Shown: one piece after another, positions 23,095-34,760 of the stretch | How the letters are laid out: every line of letters starts with the position of its first letter | Numbering within the stretch: position 1 is the stretch's first letter | Assembly: GCF_000001735.4 (NCBI RefSeq) | Contig: NC_003071.7 | Location: 12,455,151-12,519,150 of the forward strand | From: Arabidopsis thaliana | Taxonomy: Eukaryota > Streptophyta > Magnoliopsida > Brassicales > Brassicaceae | Direction of reading: 5' to 3' | DNA: 64,000 nt | Made by a program: the position numbers and the translations under genes | Notes under the pieces: model-generated | What the model was told of the DNA's origin: nothing | The model's input: only the letters and a program-made list of their open reading frames with translations | The model's database searches: none

Positions 23095-24971
23095 ATGGCT
23101 CGCGATCGGCGGGAAGGTCTGGAGATCAAGGTGGTGAATCCACCGGCGGCGGCGACAAACAATGTGGCTGTAGAAACGTCTCCGGCGACGGCGACGAGGA
23201 GACGGAGACAACAACAACGAGCTTCGTTCGCTGAGTTTAGACCGTTTAAGCTTTGGTTTCCATGGCTTGTTCCAGCTATCGTGGTGGCTAACATTGCCCT
23301 TTTCGCCATTTCGATGTTTATTAACAATTGTCCTAAGAACTCGGCTTATTGCTTAGCTAGGTTTCTTGGGAGATTTGCTTTTCAGCCTATGAAAGAGAAT
23401 CCTCTTCTGGGTCCTTCTTCTTTGACGTGGGTAACCTTAAAGATCTCAACTTTATTTCTTAAGATTCCACATTTGATTGAGATTCGTGTCTCTGAGTTTG
23501 AAATGTGGAAACTTTTTTTGTTTCTAATGATTGGATTTGTTAAAATTATGATGGGTTCTTAAAAAGTTCATTACTTTGTACAATTTGAATTAGATCTTAG
23601 ATTGTGGGGCTTAGAATGAAATTTGGTGAAATTATACTTGTGGCATTGCATTGTAACAGTAAATATCAAGTGTTATAGTTATGTGTATTCTTTGATACCA
23701 GATTGGAGAAGATGGGGGCTTTAGATGTATCAATGGTGGTTCATAAGCACGAGGTGTGGCGCTTGTTCACTTGTATATGGCTACATGCTGGGGTTTTTCA
23801 TGTTCTTGCCAACATGTTGAGCCTTATCTTCATTGGCATTCGACTTGAGCAAGAATTTGGATTTGGTATGCATCATGAGTTGGTTTATGTGCCAAAATGT
23901 GTATGGCTGATGCTGAAAGACTTGCTTTTTATTTACTAATTCTCATTTTCTTTGACAGTACGCATTGGATTGCTTTATATGATATCTGGATTTGGTGGAA
24001 GTTTGTTATCTTCTCTATTTAACCGGGCTGGTATATCCGTTGGTGCCTCTGGAGCATTATTCGGCTTGCTTGGTGCTATGCTTTCAGAGCTTCTCACTAA
24101 TTGGACTATTTACGCTAATAAGGTAGCCAAATCTTCCCTTGTTAAACAAGCCGCACTTTCGATGAATGATGTGTCAATAATGTCATTGGTTTTTCTACAT
24201 TTGCAGTTTGCAGCTCTTTTGACACTCATCTTCATCATAGCCATTAATTTAGCAGTAGGTATTCTTCCACATGTAGACAACTTTGCCCATCTTGGAGGAT
24301 TCACATCAGGGTTTCTTCTAGGCTTTGTTTTCTTGATACGTCCTCAGTATGGATACTTCAACCAGCGGAACAATCCTCGGGGTTATGCTGCACCGTCTGC
24401 TAAATCCAAACACAAGCCATACCAATACGTTCTTTGGATCACCTCTTTAGTGCTTTTAATAGCAGGGTATACTTCTTTTTCTTTCATCATGATTACAAAA
24501 TGAAACAGATTCAGTCAATTCTTTAATGCAAATTTTTGAAAATTTGGTGTTAGATATACCGCTGGACTCGTAGTGCTTCTTCGAGGAACGGATCTAAACA
24601 AGCATTGTTCATGGTGCCATTATCTCAGCTGTATTCCTACGTCGCTTTGGAGCTGTAAATCTCAAAATGTCTACTGTGAGGTAAATACTTCTTATGCTCT
24701 TTAGTCTTTATCTACCATGTCTAGTTTGATCCCACCATTCTTGTTTTGTGTTAATACTTAAAAGAAGACACTAGTCTTATGTGTGTGACTAATCTTATGT
24801 TGTATTCGAGTTTATAAAAACTGAGAGTGATTGTGGAATTTGGTGCAGTCGAGCCAAATTGGGCAGCAGATGAACTTGACATGTATCACGAATGGGAAAA
24901 CAGAGATGTACAAGCTCTCTAACGATATACCGTCTCGGATTCAGCAGTTGTGTTCCCAATTGTGCAGATGA
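23095..24971 (+). CDS. RBL1: Rhomboid intramembrane serine protease RBL1
   Basis: Six exons, 23095-23426, 23702-23865, 23959-24122, 24207-24466, 24554-24680 and 24849-24971, give 389 residues. A basic, Arg-rich N-terminal head (RRRRQQQR) precedes the rhomboid core. [13 protein letters not shown] carries the conserved His/Asn of the oxyanion site. GASGALFG carries the catalytic Ser (about residue 196). NFAHLGG carries the catalytic His (about residue 248). Seven hydrophobic segments are expected, with a Cys-rich luminal or cytosolic tail (SWCHYLSC). All catalytic residues are present, so it should be an active secretory-pathway protease that cuts single-pass membrane proteins; natural substrates are unclear. 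Exon 1 ends at GTGGGT, a donor set by the TLEKMGA motif that continues in exon 2. Confidence 0.95.
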
Positions 24972-26840
24972 ATACCACTAAACGTCTAATTTTTATACTC
25001 TTGTAGAAAGTTAGGAATGTGTCTTGAGGAAGAGAAGATTGTTCATTTAACATGATCATGCACTTGTGGATTCTTCTTTCTGATCATTGTTTGTTTCCAC
25101 TTCTTGTTTTATTGTTGCATATGTATTGACCATGATCTATGTAATGAGAACATAGGTGAAGAGAAAGTTGAACAAAGTTTTTGTTCTTAAACATTTTAAT
25201 TATAAATTCAGATGTTTAATCTAATCTTAAATTTCTTTTGCATTTAAGTTGCATAAAAATGAAAATAATATTTTGTTGTATATCAAATCATTTTATATAT
25301 TTAAATGAAAATTTATTAGTGTAATAGTTATGTCAAATGATAAATGTAATTTACTATCATTCGCAACTTTCGAATTTCCAAGAAGAAAATTATATAATTA
25401 ATTTAAAAATTGAAATTTGCTTACTTAAAAGTTAAAGGAGTCTAATCATATTTTATTATTTCATACGTATATGGTTAGTGCGAATACGAAAACTCCACTA
25501 ATATCTTCTTCATTTTTATATTTTTACGTACATGTGCGTTGAATTTACATGATAATCTATAAGGCTATAACCTTATCACAAGACACAAATCATTATTAAC
25601 TATATGCACAAAATAGAATAAATAACTATATGGTAACTTTTTTAAAACAAAATTTTGTATTATATAAAAAAATCCAGTTAAACGAACATGGAATATATTA
25701 GTTTTTGAAAAGTATTGTTATGTAGTGTAGTATAAGTTTGGACGTTCGAGTATTCGTTTCTGTTTTAGTTTAATACCATTGTATTTCGATTATTTCAATT
25801 TTGAAGTTTAAAATCTATATAAACACCAAAAAATTTGGTTATGTTTTGATTTAGATTTGGTTTTTTTTTTATTTAGAAATCTATGATCCATTCGGATTTT
25901 TTTTTTTTGGTGCAATAGTTTTAGATTTGTTATTTGTATTTAGTCATTACTTTCGTCAAAACATATTTAATGTTTAAATGATCGCTGATATGAGATAAAT
26001 AAAAATCAAGTTAAAAAAATCATAAATATATCTGTTACCAGTTACCACCAATTCGAGAAAAATCTTCACTTTTCTGTCACCGATCCAATCCTATTCTTTT
26101 TTTAGAGCATTAAACTCTTATGTATTCTAACGTAGTTTTAACTTTAATGCCAATTCCACCCATCGTAATGTTAGGTCGCTCGGTGGATTATATTGTTGTT
26201 TATCCATTGGTTGTTACTTTGAAAATTTCACAAATATCAGAATCATTATTTGAATCTTTATTTCATAATCGTTGATCTTACAATTACATACTCAAAGTTT
26301 GACACTAGCTAGACTTACCAAAACCAGTTGGCGCCAAATCGCAAAATAGAATAATCATATGATTATAGTAATTTTTTTATTCTGATTATAAATTCAAAGA
26401 ACGTCGGAAATGCCTAACAAATTTCCTGACCAAGTGGATTTATGATTCATATAAAGAGGACAAAGGAGTGTGATTAAACAAATGTAAAAACTTGTATCTA
26501 TCTTCTATTTATTATTCTCTATAGTTTTATACATAAAAAATACTTAGTCTCCACCACTTACACAGATCATTTTCTTCTCCAACACAAAGCTTTCTTCTTC
26601 CATAGCATCCGAATCGTCGCATCTTAAACCTCCTAAACAGGTATGCTTGTAACTTTTGTTTCTTACCAGAACTAAATTCACTTTGTTAATTTGTGATTAG
26701 ATTCTCTGTTTCTTTCCGGTTACTAATCTTGATCAGGGACAAGAATTTGTTTTTGTGTCGGAGACTAGGAATATAACAAGGATTTTTGCGTTTTCTTGTG
26801 TAACAATTTTTAGGGTTTATTAGGGTTCTTGATTTCATCA
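24972..26840. other. Long AT-rich spacer before SCL33
   Basis: Nearly 1.9 kb without a gene. It holds the RBL1 3'UTR, AT-rich low-complexity sequence, a degenerate T-rich repeat near 25735-25930 and the SCL33 promoter and 5' leader. Confidence 0.55.
26641..26813 (+). other. Probable 5'UTR intron of SCL33
   Basis: A strong donor (AACAG before GTATGC) at 26641 pairs with a T-rich acceptor ending TTTTTAG at 26812-26813, 27 bp before the ATG. Two TTAGGGTT telobox words flank the acceptor. Confidence 0.5.
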
Positions 26841-28925
26841 ATGGGTTCTTACTCAGCTGGCTTCCCTGGATCCTTGGACTGGTTTGATTTTCCCGGTTTA
26901 GGAAACGGATCCTATCTAAATGATCAACCTTTGTTAGATATTGGATCTGTTCCTCCTCCTCTAGACCCATATCCTCAACAGAATCTTGCTTCTGCGGATG
27001 CTGATTTCTCTGATTCTGTTTTGAAGTACATAAGCCAAGTTCTTATGGAAGAGGACATGGAAGATAAGCCTTGTATGTTTCATGATGCTTTATCTCTTCA
27101 AGCAGCTGAGAAGTCTCTCTATGAAGCTCTCGGCGAGAAGTACCCGGTTGATGATTCTGATCAGCCTCTGACTACTACTACTAGCCTTGCTCAATTGGTT
27201 AGTAGTCCTGGTGGTTCTTCTTATGCTTCAAGCACCACAACCACTTCCTCTGATTCACAATGGAGTTTTGATTGTTTGGAGAATAATAGGCCTTCTTCTT
27301 GGTTGCAGACACCGATCCCGAGTAACTTCATTTTTCAGTCTACATCTACTAGAGCCAGTAGCGGTAACGCGGTTTTCGGGTCAAGTTTTAGCGGTGATTT
27401 GGTTTCTAATATGTTTAATGATACTGACTTGGCGTTACAATTCAAGAAAGGGATGGAGGAAGCTAGTAAATTCCTTCCTAAGAGCTCTCAGTTGGTTATA
27501 GATAACTCTGTTCCTAACAGATTAACCGGAAAGAAGAGCCATTGGCGCGAAGAAGAACATTTGACTGAAGAAAGAAGTAAGAAACAATCTGCTATTTATG
27601 TTGATGAAACTGATGAGCTTACTGATATGTTTGACAATATTCTGATATTTGGCGAGGCTAAGGAACAACCTGTATGCATTCTTAACGAGAGTTTCCCTAA
27701 GGAACCTGCGAAAGCTTCAACGTTTAGTAAGAGTCCTAAAGGCGAAAAACCGGAAGCTAGTGGTAACAGTTATACAAAAGAGACACCTGATTTGAGGACA
27801 ATGCTGGTTTCTTGTGCTCAAGCTGTTTCGATTAACGATCGTAGAACTGCTGACGAGCTGTTAAGTCGGATAAGGCAACATTCTTCATCTTACGGCGATG
27901 GAACAGAGAGATTGGCTCATTATTTTGCTAACAGTCTTGAAGCACGTTTGGCTGGGATAGGTACACAGGTTTATACTGCCTTGTCTTCCAAGAAAACATC
28001 TACTTCTGACATGTTGAAAGCTTATCAGACATATATATCAGTCTGTCCGTTCAAGAAAATCGCAATCATATTCGCCAACCATAGTATTATGCGGTTGGCT
28101 TCAAGTGCTAATGCCAAAACCATCCACATCATAGATTTTGGAATATCTGATGGTTTCCAGTGGCCTTCTCTGATTCATCGACTTGCTTGGAGACGTGGTT
28201 CATCTTGTAAGCTTCGGATAACCGGTATAGAGTTGCCTCAACGTGGTTTTAGACCAGCCGAGGGAGTTATTGAGACTGGTCGTCGCTTGGCTAAGTATTG
28301 TCAGAAGTTCAATATTCCGTTTGAGTACAATGCGATTGCGCAGAAATGGGAATCAATCAAGTTGGAGGACTTGAAGCTAAAAGAAGGCGAGTTTGTTGCG
28401 GTAAACTCTTTATTTCGGTTTAGGAATCTTCTAGATGAGACGGTGGCAGTGCATAGCCCGAGAGATACGGTTTTGAAGCTGATAAGGAAGATAAAGCCAG
28501 ACGTGTTCATCCCCGGGATCCTCAGCGGATCCTACAACGCGCCTTTCTTTGTCACGAGGTTTAGAGAAGTTCTGTTTCATTACTCATCTCTGTTTGACAT
28601 GTGTGACACGAATCTAACACGGGAAGATCCAATGAGGGTTATGTTTGAGAAAGAGTTCTATGGGCGGGAGATCATGAACGTGGTGGCGTGTGAGGGGACG
28701 GAGAGAGTGGAGAGGCCAGAGAGTTATAAGCAGTGGCAGGCGAGGGCGATGAGAGCCGGGTTTAGACAGATTCCGCTGGAGAAGGAACTAGTTCAGAAAC
28801 TGAAGTTGATGGTGGAAAGTGGATACAAACCCAAAGAGTTTGATGTTGATCAAGATTGTCACTGGTTGCTTCAGGGCTGGAAAGGTAGAATTGTATACGG
28901 TTCATCTATTTGGGTTCCTTTGTAG
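26841..28925 (+). CDS. SCL33: GRAS transcription regulator SCL33
   Basis: Intronless coding region of 694 residues, the usual size of SCL33 (AT2G29060). The start is the ATG at 26841 (MGSYSAGFPGS), just after the leader intron. The variable, Ser- and acid-rich N-terminus holds the DSVLKYISQVLMEED motif typical of the SCL14/SCL33 (LISCL) subfamily. The GRAS domain runs from about residue 313 to the end: LHRI (SCAQAVSINDRRTADELL), VHIID form IHIIDFG, LHRII (GRRLAKYCQKFNIPFEYNAI), PFYRE and SAW (ending WKGRIVYGSSIWVPL). The SCL14 branch acts as nuclear coactivator with TGA bZIP factors in xenobiotic stress genes; that this copy does so is inference. It lies head to tail with SCL34. Confidence 0.95.
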   Translation: MGSYSAGFPGSLDWFDFPGLGNGSYLNDQPLLDIGSVPPPLDPYPQQNLASADADFSDSVLKYISQVLMEEDMEDKPCMFHDALSLQAAEKSLYEALGEKYPVDDSDQPLTTTTSLAQLVSSPGGSSYASSTTTTSSDSQWSFDCLENNRPSSWLQTPIPSNFIFQSTSTRASSGNAVFGSSFSGDLVSNMFNDTDLALQFKKGMEEASKFLPKSSQLVIDNSVPNRLTGKKSHWREEEHLTEERSKKQSAIYVDETDELTDMFDNILIFGEAKEQPVCILNESFPKEPAKASTFSKSPKGEKPEASGNSYTKETPDLRTMLVSCAQAVSINDRRTADELLSRIRQHSSSYGDGTERLAHYFANSLEARLAGIGTQVYTALSSKKTSTSDMLKAYQTYISVCPFKKIAIIFANHSIMRLASSANAKTIHIIDFGISDGFQWPSLIHRLAWRRGSSCKLRITGIELPQRGFRPAEGVIETGRRLAKYCQKFNIPFEYNAIAQKWESIKLEDLKLKEGEFVAVNSLFRFRNLLDETVAVHSPRDTVLKLIRKIKPDVFIPGILSGSYNAPFFVTRFREVLFHYSSLFDMCDTNLTREDPMRVMFEKEFYGREIMNVVACEGTERVERPESYKQWQARAMRAGFRQIPLEKELVQKLKLMVESGYKPKEFDVDQDCHWLLQGWKGRIVYGSSIWVPL

Positions 28926-29898
28926 ACAGTTTGTTCTCTTGCATCCCAAGGAATGATTTTATATAGGGTTTTTCTGTTGATAGTTTCATTGTTCAGGTTT
29001 CTTGTCTTCTTGACGGGGTTTCTAAGTTAGGGTTACTACTTAGGCATGATGCCATGATCTAAAAAAAAAAAACTATTTTACTTTCAACATTTTAACTTTT
29101 TAATGTTTATGGAAAATGTTGGATAATGGTTACACTACGTTACCATTTGGATAATTTACCATTTGGTAAATTACTCTATGTTACTTAGTTGCAACATGTA
29201 ACGTAAGTAGCAAAAGCATAGATAAGTGAATTTTTGTTTTATAACTATTTTGTTGAATAACATATCGTTGAAAAAATTGTTTCGTGTATCTTTATGAACA
29301 TTTTTCTTAATTTTTCCCTTAACAAAATTTATGGATTTTTTCCAAATGGTAAATTGTTTAGAAAAATGAATTATTCCACCATAGTATTCCTAAAAATTAC
29401 TTCAATTTTAAGATTAAGACCCCCAAAAAGTTTTGACCTTCTGGATCAAAGAATTGGGCCAAAGCCCAAACTAAATTTACAGAGATGAAATAAGTCAACC
29501 AAAGTACCGAACCGTCACTAATTTCTGTTTGACTTCTGGGGACGAGTCTCTCTCTGGACCACTTCTTCGTTCTTGTAAAAAAAAACTCATTTGGTACTTT
29601 TTTCTTAGAAAGCTGTCCTAAAAGCTTAAACACTAAAACACATCTGTAATAATAACCCAAAGATCATAACTTTTAAACCTCGTACATCATCAGATTCATT
29701 CAAACTGAGGTAAGCTATGACATCAATCTCCCGTATTTCCCGTGTTTACTCTCATTCACATGTGCAATTCAATTTCGGTTGCTTCTGGAATCTAAAGTTT
29801 GAATTTTTAATTCTTCCTTTGACTCTCTCTGTTTCGTGTTCTTCTTCTTCTTTTTGTGTAGCTTTTTCTATGTGGGCAGAGCAACTAGGGTTTTGATC
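28926..29898. other. Spacer between SCL33 and SCL34
   Basis: SCL33 3'UTR, AT-rich spacer and the SCL34 leader. Contains the probable leader intron listed separately. No other gene. Confidence 0.6.
29710..29861 (+). other. Probable 5'UTR intron of SCL34
   Basis: Donor GTAAGC at 29710 and acceptor TTTTTGTGTAG at 29860-29861, followed by 37 bp to the ATG. The matching leader intron in SCL33 supports it. Confidence 0.6.
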
Positions 29899-31791
29899 AT
29901 GGATCCAAACTTCTCTGAATCTCTAAACGGCTTTGAGTATTTTGATGGTAACCCTAATTTGCTTACTGATCCAATGGAAGATCAGTATCCACCACCATCT
30001 GATACTCTGTTGAAATACGTGAGTGAGATTCTTATGGAAGAGAGTAATGGAGATTATAAGCAATCTATGTTCTATGATTCATTGGCTTTACGAAAAACTG
30101 AAGAAATGTTGCAGCAAGTCATTACTGATTCTCAAAATCAGTCCTTTAGTCCTGCTGATTCATTGATTACTAATTCTTGGGATGCAAGCGGAAGCATCGA
30201 TGAATCGGCTTATTCGGCTGATCCGCAACCTGTGAATGAAATTATGGTTAAGAGTATGTTTAGTGATGCAGAATCAGCTTTACAGTTTAAGAAAGGGGTT
30301 GAAGAAGCTAGTAAATTCCTTCCCAATAGTGATCAATGGGTTATCAATCTGGATATCGAGAGATCCGAAAGGCGCGATTCGGTTAAAGAAGAGATGGGAT
30401 TGGATCAGTTGAGAGTTAAGAAGAATCATGAAAGGGATTTTGAGGAAGTTAGGAGTAGTAAGCAATTTGCTAGTAATGTAGAAGATAGTAAGGTTACAGA
30501 TATGTTTGATAAGGTTTTGCTTCTTGACGGTGAATGCGATCCGCAAACATTGTTAGACAGCGAGATTCAAGCGATTCGGAGTAGTAAGAACATAGGAGAG
30601 AAAGGGAAGAAGAAGAAGAAGAAGAAGAGTCAAGTGGTTGATTTTCGTACACTTCTCACTCATTGTGCACAAGCCATTTCCACAGGAGATAAAACCACGG
30701 CTCTTGAGTTTCTGTTACAGATAAGGCAACAGTCTTCGCCTCTCGGTGACGCGGGGCAAAGACTAGCTCATTGTTTCGCTAACGCGCTTGAAGCTCGTCT
30801 ACAGGGAAGTACCGGTCCTATGATCCAGACTTATTACAATGCTTTAACCTCGTCGTTGAAGGATACTGCTGCGGATACAATTAGAGCGTATCGAGTTTAT
30901 CTTTCTTCGTCTCCGTTTGTTACCTTGATGTATTTCTTCTCCATCTGGATGATTCTTGATGTGGCTAAAGATGCTCCTGTTCTTCATATAGTTGATTTTG
31001 GGATTCTATACGGGTTTCAATGGCCGATGTTTATTCAGTCTATATCAGATCGAAAAGATGTACCGCGGAAGCTGCGGATTACTGGTATCGAGCTTCCTCA
31101 GTGCGGGTTTCGGCCCGCGGAGCGAATAGAGGAGACAGGACGGAGATTGGCTGAGTATTGTAAACGGTTTAATGTTCCGTTTGAGTACAAAGCCATTGCG
31201 TCTCAGAACTGGGAAACAATCCGGATAGAAGATCTCGATATACGACCAAACGAAGTCTTAGCGGTTAATGCTGGACTTAGACTCAAGAACCTTCAAGATG
31301 AAACAGGAAGCGAAGAGAATTGCCCGAGAGATGCTGTCTTGAAGCTAATAAGAAACATGAACCCGGACGTTTTCATCCACGCGATTGTCAACGGTTCATT
31401 CAACGCACCCTTCTTTATCTCGCGGTTTAAAGAAGCGGTTTACCATTACTCCGCTCTCTTCGACATGTTTGATTCGACGTTGCCTCGGGATAACAAAGAG
31501 AGGATTAGGTTCGAGAGGGAGTTTTACGGGAGAGAGGCTATGAACGTGATAGCGTGCGAGGAAGCTGATCGAGTGGAGAGGCCTGAGACTTACAGGCAAT
31601 GGCAGGTTAGAATGGTTAGAGCCGGGTTTAAGCAGAAAACGATTAAGCCTGAGCTGGTAGAGTTGTTTAGAGGAAAGCTGAAGAAATGGCGTTACCATAA
31701 AGACTTTGTGGTTGATGAAAATAGTAAATGGTTGTTACAAGGCTGGAAAGGTCGAACTCTCTATGCTTCTTCTTGTTGGGTTCCTGCCTAG
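29899..31791 (+). CDS. SCL34: GRAS transcription regulator SCL34
   Basis: Intronless coding region of 630 residues. The start is the ATG at 29899 (MDPNFSESLNGFEYF), not the earlier near-cognate codons in the leader intron. It is a paralogue of SCL33, with the same N-terminal motif (SDTLLKYVSEILMEE) but a shorter variable region. The GRAS domain starts near residue 247 with FRTLLTHCAQAISTGD, preceded by a run of eight Lys (GEKGKKKKKKKK) likely to be a nuclear localisation signal. VHIID appears as LHIVDFGILYGFQWP, then LHRII, PFYRE and the SAW end (WLLQGWKGRTLYASSCWVPA). The predicted role is a nuclear transcriptional coregulator, as for other LISCL proteins. Confidence 0.94.
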   Translation: MDPNFSESLNGFEYFDGNPNLLTDPMEDQYPPPSDTLLKYVSEILMEESNGDYKQSMFYDSLALRKTEEMLQQVITDSQNQSFSPADSLITNSWDASGSIDESAYSADPQPVNEIMVKSMFSDAESALQFKKGVEEASKFLPNSDQWVINLDIERSERRDSVKEEMGLDQLRVKKNHERDFEEVRSSKQFASNVEDSKVTDMFDKVLLLDGECDPQTLLDSEIQAIRSSKNIGEKGKKKKKKKSQVVDFRTLLTHCAQAISTGDKTTALEFLLQIRQQSSPLGDAGQRLAHCFANALEARLQGSTGPMIQTYYNALTSSLKDTAADTIRAYRVYLSSSPFVTLMYFFSIWMILDVAKDAPVLHIVDFGILYGFQWPMFIQSISDRKDVPRKLRITGIELPQCGFRPAERIEETGRRLAEYCKRFNVPFEYKAIASQNWETIRIEDLDIRPNEVLAVNAGLRLKNLQDETGSEENCPRDAVLKLIRNMNPDVFIHAIVNGSFNAPFFISRFKEAVYHYSALFDMFDSTLPRDNKERIRFEREFYGREAMNVIACEEADRVERPETYRQWQVRMVRAGFKQKTIKPELVELFRGKLKKWRYHKDFVVDENSKWLLQGWKGRTLYASSCWVPA

Positions 31792-32646
31792 TGATTTTAG
31801 TGTTGTTTTGTTACAAAAATCATGTAATTTTAGGATTACGTCTGATAGGTTTAGAAGAAATCTTAGCTCAATTTCTCTCATATATTTCTATAAAAATGTT
31901 TGGCCATTATAAATGAACTTGTGATTATAAGTTTATAACCACCACCAAAGTTAGCTTATTGGCCCCACTTTAATTCTCCACAGAACTAATTAACCCATTG
32001 TATGAAATTCCACGTAGGATTTTACTGGGTCAAGTAACGAGCCAATTAGCGTACCCCACGTGTATATATAGTTCCTTTTTCCTTGGAACCTATAAAAGAA
32101 GAATCTCTTCTTTCTTCTTCTCTGCAATCAAAACAACTTTTCCAATTTTTCAGTTCCGATCTGCTGCCATTGACTAGGAAGATCTTCAAGCTTCAAAACT
32201 CTATAATCGGATCTTTTATTCCTTGGTACAGTTGAAGTTGATCAAGCTCTAGTTGAATTTATTGTTCTTCATCTTTTGGATTTTAACCCAGTAAAAGTGT
32301 TCAACACTGTCCTGATCATCTATAACGTTCTCGTTAAGCTATTAAATCTATCTGGATTCATATAATAAGGTTCCATAAGTTTGGATTTTAGTTTGTTTTA
32401 AGTTTTTTCGATGATCGCCTTTGATCTTGTTTTCTGCAGAGATCTTATCTTTATAGCTTTGATACTTTGAATTGAAATTTGTATAGGATCGTATGTTATT
32501 CTGAAGTTGATTTTTTTTAGCTTTTTATTTTGTGCCCACAAGGTATTCGATGATTTGCCTCAATGGGTTGCGTTGTAAACCAGAATTTTCTAATAAAGAT
32601 CAGATTTTGAAGTGTTTTTCTTTTTCGTTTTTGTGGCAGTGGAGAT
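31792..32646. other. SCL34 3' flank and UFD1-like promoter/leader
   Basis: Contains a G-box and TATA region at about 32057-32097 and a long 5'UTR. A leader intron probably ends with the acceptor TGTGGCAG at 32638-32639; its donor is not certain. Confidence 0.55.
32057..32070 (+). promoter_or_regulatory. G-box followed by TATA-like element, UFD1-like gene
   Basis: CACGTG at 32057-32062 runs straight into TATATATA; a second CTATAAAAG lies near 32089. The G-box is a bZIP/bHLH site in plants. Confidence 0.55.
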
Positions 32647-34185
32647 ATGGATGGAGATGGTTCTAGCTTTGAGCAGTGTTACCGTTGTTATCCTGTCACA
32701 TTCATTGACAAGGTCTGATATTTTTTGTATCTAAGCTCTCTTTGATGTATCTATCAAGATTATAAAGAAATTCTAATATGAGACATTTTATATGCAGGCA
32801 CATCTTGAGAAGGGTGACAAAAGTAAATTACTACTCTCTTCCCTTAGTCTCTATAGATAGTTTCTTTATGATATATATCTCTGAGAAGACTTGTGATCTC
32901 TGCAGTTATCATGCCTCCTTCCGCTCTCGATCGTCTTGGTGAGCCATTAATACTGTATCTTCTACTGTTATATCAATAGTGTTTGGTCTCTGACTCCATC
33001 TTTTCAGCTTCTTTGCATATTGAATACCCAATGCTGTTTCAACTGAGTAATGTTTCTGTTGAGAAGACCTCACATTGTGGTGTACTAGAATTCACTGCAG
33101 ACGAAGGCCTAGTTTACTTGCCATATTGGGTATACTTCTTCTTTCTCTTTGTTTCTTTCATTAGTTTCTTACATCTGATCTTACTTTGTTTTGTTGGCAT
33201 TACTTACAGATGATGCAAAACATGTCTCTTGAAGAGGGAGACGTTATGCAAGTTAAGAATATCAGCTTGGTAAAAGGGACTTACATCAAGCTGCAGCCTC
33301 ACACTCAAGATTTCTTGGATATTTCCAACCCAAAAGCCATGTTTGTAGTTTTGAAACTGAATAGTTTTCGTTCTATTGAATATGGTTTTGAAGAATGTGT
33401 TTCTTATCATTCCTCTTTTGCAGCTTGGAGACTACGCTTAGGAGTTACTCTTGCTTAACCACGGGTGATACAATTATGGTTCCGTATAACAACAAGCAAT
33501 ATTACATCAATGTGGTTGAGGCAAAACCTTCTTCAGCTGTGAGTATTATCGAAACGGATTGTGAGGTTGATTTTGCTCCTCCTCTTGATTACAAAGAACC
33601 TGAGAAGCCACAGAAGTTGACTCCTTCAAACAAACGACCTCTCCAAGGTTTGCTCATTTGGAAACTCTCTATTGATATTCGATACCGTTCTTTCTAGAAG
33701 TATTAGCCTCAAGTTGTACCTCTATTTTCCTTTTTGTTCATTGTAGTTAAAGAAGAAGAAGAACCTGCAAGCAAAGTTCCCAAATTCACGCCGTTCACTG
33801 GATCAGGAAAACGTTTAGATGGAAAAGCACAAACACAAACTGAACCAGAAGATACAAAACAGCAAGAAAAGCCGACTGAGAATGGGAAAGACGATGAGAA
33901 GTTGTCAGTCACTACACCAAGGCAAATATCAGGAAAGCTCGTCTTTGGTTCAAACAGCAAATCAGCTGCAAAAGAAACAGCGAAAGTATTGTCTCTCTTC
34001 TCTGGATTATTCCATTTATGTGATTCACTTTAATAAACCCATTGAAGATATCTTATCCTGTTTGTATGGCTTCTTAATGTATATAGGTTGATGATCCAAA
34101 GAACATTGTGCAAGAGAGCTCAACAAAATCCGATGAAGCTAAGTTCAAAGTGTTCACAGGGAAGAAATACTCACTCAATGGTTAA
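32647..34185 (+). CDS. UFD1-like ubiquitin fusion degradation protein
   Basis: Eight coding exons, 32647-32712, 32798-32822, 32906-32938, 33008-33129, 33210-33340, 33424-33647, 33747-33985 and 34087-34185, give 312 residues; the position fits AT2G29070. The UFD1 double-psi barrel fills residues 1-190: [40 protein letters not shown]-like [13 protein letters not shown] and [11 protein letters not shown] Lys/Glu-rich, disordered C-tail ends in a [13 protein letters not shown] motif. UFD1 acts with NPL4 as adaptor for the CDC48/p97 segregase, extracting ubiquitinated proteins for the proteasome, including in ER-associated degradation. The last exon stops at TAA just after a possible GT donor at 34181, so a longer splice form is possible. 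Confidence 0.92.
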
Positions 34186-34760
34186 AAACGGTTCTGCTGA
34201 AGATATTTATCTTTTTAAGCATTTATACATTCTCTCGTCAATATATTGGATGGAACCTAAGCGACAATGACCCTAAGGATAACACAGATGTGTCTGAAAG
34301 CTTGATTCTTTAACTTAGATGTGTCGAACTATAGGTTATTGATATGATCCTATCTTAATATGTTTTGGAGACAAAGTGAACAAAAATCAGAAATTTCAAT
34401 CAGGGAATATACTTTTGTCGATTGATTATACACAGCTTTCTCATTCATCCACGAGTACAGAGGGCTTAAGATGTTTAGACACATGATGCCATCATTCTTA
34501 CATGATGGTATTTGGTAAATATTGGAAGATGTAACAATATCATCATCATATTCAATCCTTTATTACAAAACGCAAACTATAAGAATGAGACTGAAAAGCA
34601 AATAAAAATCTTATTAGAAGCAATAATTTAGAAAACAAAAAATGTTCATTGCTAACAAATTCCGTCGTCACTAAAAACATTGAAGAACAAGAGAATGCTT
34701 TTTTTGAATTGTGTTATTGCATACTTGATCAAATTTACAGTTGTAACAGTGACGTTTCTC
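34186..34760. other. Convergent 3' ends of UFD1-like gene and FTSH3
   Basis: 575-bp spacer between opposing stop codons, made of the two 3'UTRs. No gene seen. Confidence 0.6.

Noticed and set aside
34177..34270. Possible extra 3' exon of the UFD1-like gene after a GT at 34181
   Set aside because: The simple model ending at TAA 34185 already gives a full-length 312-residue protein with a normal C-terminal motif; no convincing acceptor and exon follow.
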